Assembly (NCBI RefSeq): GCF_020497125.1 | Contig: NC_059089.1 | Coordinates: forward strand, 26,867,282 to 26,931,281 | Length of the DNA: 64,000 bases | Direction: 5' to 3' | Source of the DNA: Mauremys mutica | Taxonomy: Eukaryota > Chordata > Testudines > Geoemydidae | Part shown: in pieces, positions 56,391 to 64,000 of the stretch | How the letters are laid out: every line of letters starts with the position of its first letter | How positions within the stretch are numbered: the first letter of the stretch is position 1 | Notes under the pieces: generated by a model | Told to the model about the DNA's origin: nothing | The model's input: the letters and a program-made list of their open reading frames with translations, nothing else | Database searches by the model: none | Position numbers and translations under genes: made by a program

Positions 56391-59300
56391 TACAGGTCCT
56401 AATCCTCGCTCTTCAGAAACACAGGTCAGGGATCAGAATGGCCAAATACCAGCATCACAGTCTGAAGAGAGAAGAGCTTCCATTCTATATTCATGCAGGG
56501 GACAGCCTCAGATATCAGAAAACATTTTAGATGAAGGAATGTTGGCCTGAACACTGCAGTTTATTCTTTGTAAAGAGTTTCAAGTGGCCTGAACGATACC
56601 TGGACAGGCAGTACAGCACCCTTTTATGTCACTATTGTCAATACTACGTATGATGCTGTGTCCCAAGTATGAGGCCCCTTTTATATTCACCCAAATCCTA
56701 GATACTGTAGAGTTTCTCATGCACATTTCACCCATCAGTAATGCAAATACCAAGCTGCTTGAATACCAGAGACTGTCTTGCCCTTTTTCTGCTGACATTC
56801 AAGAATCACCAGGGGGCAGCAGAAGTTTGTCAGCCAAGCAGCCGGTAAAATAATGTATGTACAAGAATGAAGGTGCTTCCTATGTTGACGTGAGTATGTC
56901 CTGTTCTGATTAACACTGTCAGCAAGATCTCTTTGCATCTCTGGAGCTAAATGTTACACTAAGCAAGGACTTCACAAGAAGCAGGCAAATAAGTATCTTA
57001 TCTAAATCCCACTCCTCTACTTGCTGAGCTTTGGTGATTCAGATGTAAATCAGTCGCCTGTGCCCATCTCTGCTACTTACACATGATCTGCACCAAACTT
57101 ACTGAAATATTCTCCACCCCTTTATGTCTTCTACAGCTCATCAGTACTGGAAGCAGTGATAGTGTTTTCAGTCTTGAGAAGATAGGAGGCCTTCCCTCTG
57201 GGTAACCCACCTAGGCCACACCAATCATTTAGCTGTCTTTTTGGTCTGGGGTAATCTTTTTCTATAGCCTGTGCAGGAGGGTAAGGGGAATGGGATTGCT
57301 TCTGAATGCAGTACAAAGTTTAGGATCTATAACCATGGCTGAAAGGTTAAGGACCTGGCTATCTGAGGGAAAAAAAACTCACTCACTCCCTCCCCCTCCT
57401 CGCATACCCCATCACTTGTGTCAAGATCCTCTAGGGCCCAAGATAGAGATTCCCACAACTGAAATTTCCAGAACCACAAGATTCTCAACTGAGGGGACCT
57501 TGCCTATGGAACTCACTGTCTGTGACCATTTCATCATAGCCTAAATTTAGCTCACATCAGAGAACAGTGAAGTGTTCCCCCATTTAATCTGGCTTTTATT
57601 ACTAATCTAGAGCAATAATTTACTTTTAAATGTGTCTTTTAAAACTGTAGATGCTCTGATGTTATGGCCATGGGGGTAGTGTAAGTATGACGGAAATCAC
57701 CAAGCGGGAGAGAACAGAATTGGGTGAGGGTGGGGGGAAAAAGTGTCTTTTCTGGCTCCTATTCTAGTTATCCAGCAGGCAGGGGTTTTTTTCTTTTTGC
57801 AAATCTGAAATTTATTTCAGTTGTGAAGTCCCCAGAGGACTGTGTGTTCCAAAAGATTAAAATGTCTTTGAGATTATTCTGTTTAACAGACCAAAAATTG
57901 TTTGAGGCAGGAAGCACTAATTGTTAGCTAACATGGACTTTCTGATGTACAAAATTACAGAGATGCCAAAATGTAGCAGCTGAATTCTGGTCCAACATTC
58001 AGCACTAGAAGTCTATAGAATTTACATAGTGAGTAGCAGCAACTTTTCCTCAACACTAGGTTTTTCAATAAAATTGATCCTATATCCACATTTTCGATGC
58101 AAGTCACAAAAACAAAGCACTAATGAAACTGGCGCAGGGTACTTTTCATTAAGAAACTTATTACTTGGAAAGTATATACAGGGTGTGGAAAGTACAGCGG
58201 CTCTATAAGGCCAACTGTAGGATTTTGCAGAAATTAAGACCCACAAGCCATTGAGAAATTGTTCCTACAGAGGGCTAGACAGCCCCCAGACAATTTTGGT
58301 TTAATTTTTCCTTTACAAAACCAGAATAGTTCTTTGAACACAGATATGACGACACTGACCAAGGAGCGTGACTGACAGCAGCCAAACACATTACCTAATC
58401 AACATGTCTCATGTGTACAGCATATCAGCAAGTTCCAGGACCAGAATGAATCCCTCACAAGCTGCATCAGAGTAGCTTTCTATATCTACATATTGTCTAG
58501 CTTTGTTTAGAACGTGATTTTTTTGCAACTGAATCACAGATTATACGCAATGGGAGATGGGGCAGAACTTTTATTCAGAGTGGGGAGAAGGCATTACCAG
58601 TGTGCTTACTGTGAGCAAAATCTGAACATCCTAGGACACTGGGTGACTAGGGGCGATGCAAAAGTGAGTGCCACCTCCTTTACTCCTGTGAAAATGAATG
58701 GGACCCTCTTTCATCCACATCAACAACAGCTGTGTAACTATTTGATATGGGTATGGATCACTATATGAACAAAGGTTAATGAATAGTTCAGATCCCCCTG
58801 CTTCTGGTGAATGTTTAGTGGTTATTCATTTGTATATATAAAAATGAATATCCAGTGCAGTAAGGGCAGAATAATTCTACTCACATTCATCAGATCAAAG
58901 TGATAAGGACATCCCCACTCACTAAAATGAACTCCATTCCCCAGAAAAGCCTAGGAAAATAAGCTTTGCAGTAGTTCTCCTAAACTAAAAATAAAGAATG
59001 GTCTGCAGAAGAGAAAGAATGGGGTCCAGAATAAAGGGCCTCCTCACTGCCATCATCCCCATCATTTAAACCAGACGGCTAAGTCCATTTTCTCTGCTGA
59101 CAATGACAGCAGAATCACATGATGAGAGAGAAGGACCCAAATCACATATGGTTTTATTTAAAAAACCACTACACGTGAGCCTCCATGTTGACATCAATTA
59201 GCAGATAGTGCAGACCCCAGGGCAGAAATGAAACTCTGCTTAACAAAGCAAACAGCAACACCGTAACAGTTTCAAGTTCCAAATGTTCGTTAGGTGCAGC

Positions 59301-59774
59301 ACCAGGTACAGTGCACTGGAATAATCCAAGCTTGAAATTGAAAAGACTTCAATACCCCAGCAGGTACACCACTAAGAGACATTACAGACCTTGTAATATA
59401 AAATGATTAAGAACAGATGCAACAGGGAATCCAACAAGCACCCAAGTTGTGACCCACAGTAACAAAAAGGTATTCCCACTCAGTCAAGAGTGCAAATAAA
59501 AATGCTGCCATTTCAGTTGTTTCCTCCAGATAAGCAACCTTTCAGTCTTTCTTAGATCAAGTCACAACAAGCTAGTCCTCATCCAATTGCAATCTATATT
59601 AAGAACTGTGCACATTGCTCAGAGGGAGAAATGGGTTTCACCCACAGTCTGAAGACAATACAGCCTCCCAAAAGCAACTCAGTTTTTCGCAACTAGATCC
59701 CACAGACATATCACTGAAGGCACCTGATCTAGATATTAAAACAGGAAGAGCACAGACTTGTTCTTCATTTATTG
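56391..59774. other. Long non-coding stretch
   Basis: AT-rich DNA with frames up to 84 codons and no domain. Nothing recognised. Confidence 0.4.
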
Positions 59775-59960
59775 ATCAGAGCACAAGACTGGGACCAAGG
59801 ATTCATCTGTTCCATTAACTTTCTGTGTGGCCTTAGGAAAGTCACTTAAAACTCTCAGCCGCCAGAGAGACCAGATTTATCCTAGTTTAGAGAGAAGTAA
59901 ACTGAGTTACCTGGAGGTAAAGTAATATTCATAATGTGCTTTGAGATCCACAGATGAATA
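59775..59960 (+). repeat. MIR SINE (diverged)
   Basis: 'cagagcacaagactgggacc', 'ctgtgtggccttaggaaagt', 'cacttaaaactctcagccgc' and 'aatgtgctttgagatccaca' follow MIR order from head to tail. Confidence 0.65.
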
Positions 59961-61391
59961 GGTATACAAACAAATTGTTGTATGATTCTTGGCACCAATG
60001 TCAATTCATACAGCTTTCCAAAAATATCACTGCACAGGATAGAAAAGGAAGCACTAGTTCTAAGCAGCAAGACCAGGAACTTTAAGGGGTTGAATTTTAA
60101 ACAGAGTACAGGTTCATAAAAAGCCAGTGCACATTTTTCATGAGGACCTATTGGCTTTAGATGTGAGGAGCTGGTATGTGAGTGCAGTTCCTAAGTTATT
60201 TCTATTCAATAACAGGAACTGGAGAATGGGGAGCCAGTATCATCCAACCATCAATTTTGAAACCTGATTCACTCTCCAGCTTGAAATATGGAATACAAGT
60301 GACATGAGTTGCTCAGCGGGTCACCTCTTTTACCAGAAAATCCACGGGAAGGTGGGATTGAAGACAAGACCTGGAGGAACCAGGATAAACCCTTTTACAT
60401 AACTGGTACAGCCACTTGAAAATCAGTGCTCCTGCTAGTGTCATTGTTGCTACTGTAGGTGAGGTTTTCAAACCACTTCAGTAAAATACTATCCAAATGA
60501 AAATGGCTAGTAGACTAGAAAAAGAGGTTAAACATGACTGGTTTCCCCACTGTCCTCCACCTGGAGCTATGTAAACATCTGCTTGCTTCCTTCAGATCAA
60601 CAGATTGAGTACCACTCAGTTGCTTTTTGGAGAAGGAATGATTTCTCTGACTTAAAGGTCTTGAAGGCATGGCATTTGTGCCCAAGGGAGACTGACCTAA
60701 TTGTGGGGATGGGGGAAGAAGCAGCGGTCAGGCTGCAATATTTGCATGCCCCGTGTCCCACTCATGTTCACGTTCCTCACCTCTTTACCAGACTAAAGAA
60801 TGGAAAAAGGGGAACAATTCACTGAGTAACATTCTTCCCTCCCTGCTAGCCCCTGAGTCTTGCATTCACACTGGAAAAATTCAAATCTGGTTTGGGAAGT
60901 CATCATTCTGCAGTGATACACTGCACACAGAATAGAACAGGATCTGCAATTCTCCTATCCCAGCAAACATTCAGATTACACACAAGATAGAGTTTGGGGA
61001 AAATTGAGGTGGCAGCAGCTTTCAGTTTTATTAATCTGAAGGGACATGGATTGGGAATAATTTATTACTGGAATTTACCGATCCATTGGGTGGGCTCATT
61101 TGAAACCATGCTTAAGAGCACTTTATCTCTGATTTGTAAGAAAGAAAGCATTCACCTGCCCTTCTCGTATTCTGATACAGGTGGCATTTCTAACAGGGAC
61201 TCTTAAGGGAGAAAATGGAAAGTTGCCTGGATACTAAATATCCTTACAAGAAACATTTTATGAAACAATAGAATGGGATTATGCCAACAAAAAATGGACA
61301 CAATACTTCATTTTTCAGCAGTCTGGAGAAAGATTTATTTATGTGTTGGAACTCTGTTACGATATTAAATACAAATATGAAATTGACTTAT
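59961..61391. other. Non-coding, no feature recognised
   Basis: AT-rich DNA without a recognisable gene or repeat. Confidence 0.4.
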
Positions 61392-61541
61392 TAAATAAAT
61401 GAAGCAACAAGGAGTCCTGTGGCCCCTTATAAACTAACAGAGGTATTGGAGCATAAGCTTTCGAGGGTGAATACCCACTTCTTCAGACGCAAGATCCAGA
61501 TCCAGACTAACACCGCTACCCCTCTGATAAATAAATGAAGC
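61392..61541. mobile_element. Short retroelement fragment, probably Penelope-like
   Basis: A 122-bp insert (61406-61527) lies between perfect 14-bp duplications TAAATAAATGAAGC (61392-61405 and 61528-61541). It contains AACAAGGAGTCCTGTGGC, 'actaacagaggtattggagc', 'ataagctttcgagggtgaat', 'acccacttcttcagacgc' and 'cagactaacaccgctacccc'. I associate these words with the ends of a reptilian Penelope-like element, whose copies are usually truncated and rearranged. The duplication length and AT-rich site fit target-primed insertion. Confidence 0.55.
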
Positions 61542-64000
61542 TCCTTTAATACACTAAACAAAAATTTCACAACCGACACTGCCGTATCATGACCTAGTTT
61601 CCCAGTGGCCGAGAAAGACTTGAAATAAATCCTGGGTCCACTAGTTTAGACAAGATGATGAGAGCAAACCCTGACTGTCTTGCATGATTAAAGGCTATCA
61701 CAGCTCACTGGGGACTAAGCTTTCCAAGGCACCCTTGTGACATTGCTCTACGTGACTTGAGACCAAAATAAGGGTGACAGTCCCACAAAAGGGGGGGGGA
61801 GAAGAGACAGAGGTTTCGAGACTTAAAAAAAATGCTGAGCATAAATGAAGTTGCTGTCAGATAATTATCAGATTCATTTTCACTGAACCAACAACATGTT
61901 AAAATGCAATATGTTTTCTCATGCCAAGAGGAAATATTCATTTCAGGAAATTTTACTCACACTTTTACCCCATGATGAAAATATAAAATATATTCCTGTG
62001 AGAACTGTTACTTTAATTCATTTGGTTTCCAAGGAGCATCTTTGACAAATGCCTAGAAGACAAACAGTTCAGTATTCCTACAAGGCTACTAGTTAATGTC
62101 ATTGCAATAGAACTCTACATATAGTGTGGGAGGAAGACAGGTGTTTGGTCTCAGATACGAGAGAATATACCAAATAAAACAGACAACTTTAAAGCACTTC
62201 ACTATAAGTGAAGGCAACTAGACACCCAAACAGCCATTCCTGAATTACAGCCTTTGAATGGTAGGGGCTTCACATTTCAATGATCAGGGTACAGCCCAAT
62301 CAGGAGACAAACCCCTGCACTGCCAGGGATCAGCAAATAGGCTGTGTCCCAGCCCTGCACATGACTAAATTTGCTTCTGTCCATCATCTGGGTCATATAT
62401 AGTTCAATTCAAGTAGAGCAGACAGGGCTGCAAGGAAATCTGGAGCAGTTCAATACCTCGTCTAGCCTGCTTTTGTGCCTCTCATATTTAGTGACAAACT
62501 CATGGCTACATTTCTTTCTCAGAACAGAATATCATGCTGGCTGGGAGTGCTATTTCTACACTTAAAATGTATTTTGAGCTATAGAGAAGTTGCTCTCATG
62601 CCTGCACCAGCTACAACTTTTTTTGGACAAAGATCCAACTACAAAAAGTCTTTAACCTAACAGTTTGGGACTACTCTGTTTCTTTCACTAGGTAAGATTT
62701 TTAATTGTTTAAATATTCTTTTAGATTATACCTGTTAGAGATATTGCGGAGAACTTGTGAATAGATTGTGTATTGAAATAGTCAGTGAATTTTTTCCAGT
62801 CTCATTTCTGCACGTGTTCCTTTGTTCTCGGAACAGAAGCTTTTTATATACATCTCATAATATAACACAGCTGGAGATAGTTATGAAACCAGTGAGTGCA
62901 CGATGAACACACAAAGGTTTCCCTGACAGTGTCTGCTTTAAAAAAAATAGCAAGGGGGAAATTCAAAAAAGAAGAAACTTAAAGAATTCTATAAAGTTGG
63001 AAGTTTTTATTCTGGTTAAATCTTTAGTTTTATGTAACCAAACACTTCTGTAGCCTGGAGGGTTAGTAGAGGCAAATATAGACAGAGAGGAACTGAGCCA
63101 GACATGGACAAAGGCATGAGCCAAAACCAGACAGTCCAGGTCGCTCAATAGGCCAGCAGTGGACGAGACAGGTCAGCCAGCTGCTGTGCAGAAAAAAAAT
63201 GGATGTGTGAGGTGCTCATGCGTGCAATCGTGACTTGCTTCTCAAAATGCCAGCCATTTTCCCCAGCTGTGCTTTGTGCAATCTGAAGGAATGCAACACT
63301 AAAAACCAACTCTCTGCCAGAGCAAAATGAATTTTAAACAACAGCAATTAGAAAAACAAGGGGGAAAGGGTGTGGAGAATTTTAGTGAGATGGAATGTGT
63401 TGAGTGACAGGAAATGCCCCAAGCCTTCCCCCCCTTTCCAGTCGCGCCTGCTTTTGTCTAACTCTCGTAATCCCCACACTACTGCTTACAAAGCTGTCTG
63501 AGTTTAAGACAAAAAGAAACATAAAAGAGCCCTCTTTCATACTACCTGTGATACAACAGGGGCATACACAGCGCAGTCACTCGGATGGGTGCTAACACTC
63601 CAGACTTTCCCTTTTGCTTGCAGAAAAGATAATAGTGTTCAATAACCTTAGCAACAGTTGTTATTAATTTTATTTCGGAAATATTTTTCGGAACAAGTGG
63701 CAAAAATGCAAGAGAGGAACCTACAAGATTTCCGTCACTGCTTGACTATGCTCATATAACCATTCATTTGTTTGTACGGGGGGGTTGTTTTGGTTAAACT
63801 GCCCAGATTCATTGAGTTACTTTTATTGTTTTTTGCAATACTCGTAGAAACCACTGTATACATGACTATTGATGTGTTCATCTTACAGTAAGTGAAGCGC
63901 TGCTTGCAGTTTTCACTAGATCATGAAATGTTTGCTGAAATGGTCTTTAGCTTATTTTTAGTATACTTGTTGTGCAAAGTGACTGCCATTTTTAAGTATG
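61542..64000. other. Non-coding to window end
   Basis: AT-rich DNA, a G-run at 61791-61799, short open frames. No exon, RNA gene or clear repeat is recognised. Confidence 0.4.

Noticed and set aside
1..64000. CRISPR array, operon or other prokaryotic system
   Set aside because: No regularly spaced direct repeats or dense coding; the repeat content is that of a vertebrate nuclear genome.

Overview
The window is vertebrate nuclear DNA, almost certainly from a turtle. The best clue is the SINE at 38564-38736, whose tRNA-like head is fused to a CR1-type tail, the arrangement known for the tortoise Pol III SINE. CR1 3' ends, old MIR copies, several families of short hAT, PIF/Harbinger and mariner-like elements, and a probable Penelope-like fragment agree with this. 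I found no convincing host protein-coding exon, tRNA or rRNA gene. The sequence reads as intergenic or intronic DNA.

The one clear gene-bearing unit is an endogenous retrovirus on the + strand at 45453-52070 (6618 bp). It has two 594-bp LTRs in which I see no difference by eye, a 4-bp target duplication (TGAG), a primer-binding site matching tRNA-Asn, a broken gag, an amber codon between gag and pol, an uninterrupted pol (protease, reverse transcriptase, RNase H and DD35E integrase), a 55-codon membrane-protein ORF, a remnant of the env transmembrane tail, and a polypurine tract. It resembles a gammaretrovirus (class I ERV). Gag has lost most of capsid and env has lost all of SU and most of TM, so this copy does not encode a complete set of particle proteins. 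The identical LTRs point to a recent insertion.

Layout: 1-700 is a palindromic short element followed by a GC-rich hAT fragment with a nested small element. 1667-2538 holds two non-autonomous hAT copies. 2551-11120 is mostly plain AT-rich DNA with a possible regulatory cluster near 9600-10130. 11129-12345 is a hAT copy next to a CR1 fragment. 13540-13850 is an AT-rich palindrome. 15770-17830 is GC-rich, starting with a hAT copy carrying a minisatellite. 18094 is a CR1 end. 18200-25400 is mostly plain. 25430-26520 is a decayed gag-like fossil on the minus strand. 26815-32940 has CR1, MIR, a multi-hairpin Harbinger-type element, a minisatellite and a palindrome. 34269-35369 is a hAT copy with TIRs. 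38564 is the SINE. 42260-44080 holds MIR, mariner-type and another DNA element. 45449-52074 is the provirus. 55010-56390 and 59775-59960 are MIR copies. 61392-61541 is a short retroelement fragment with a perfect 14-bp duplication.

All repeat family names come from recognition by eye, not from a database search. Boundaries given by TIR or TSD are exact; others are approximate.
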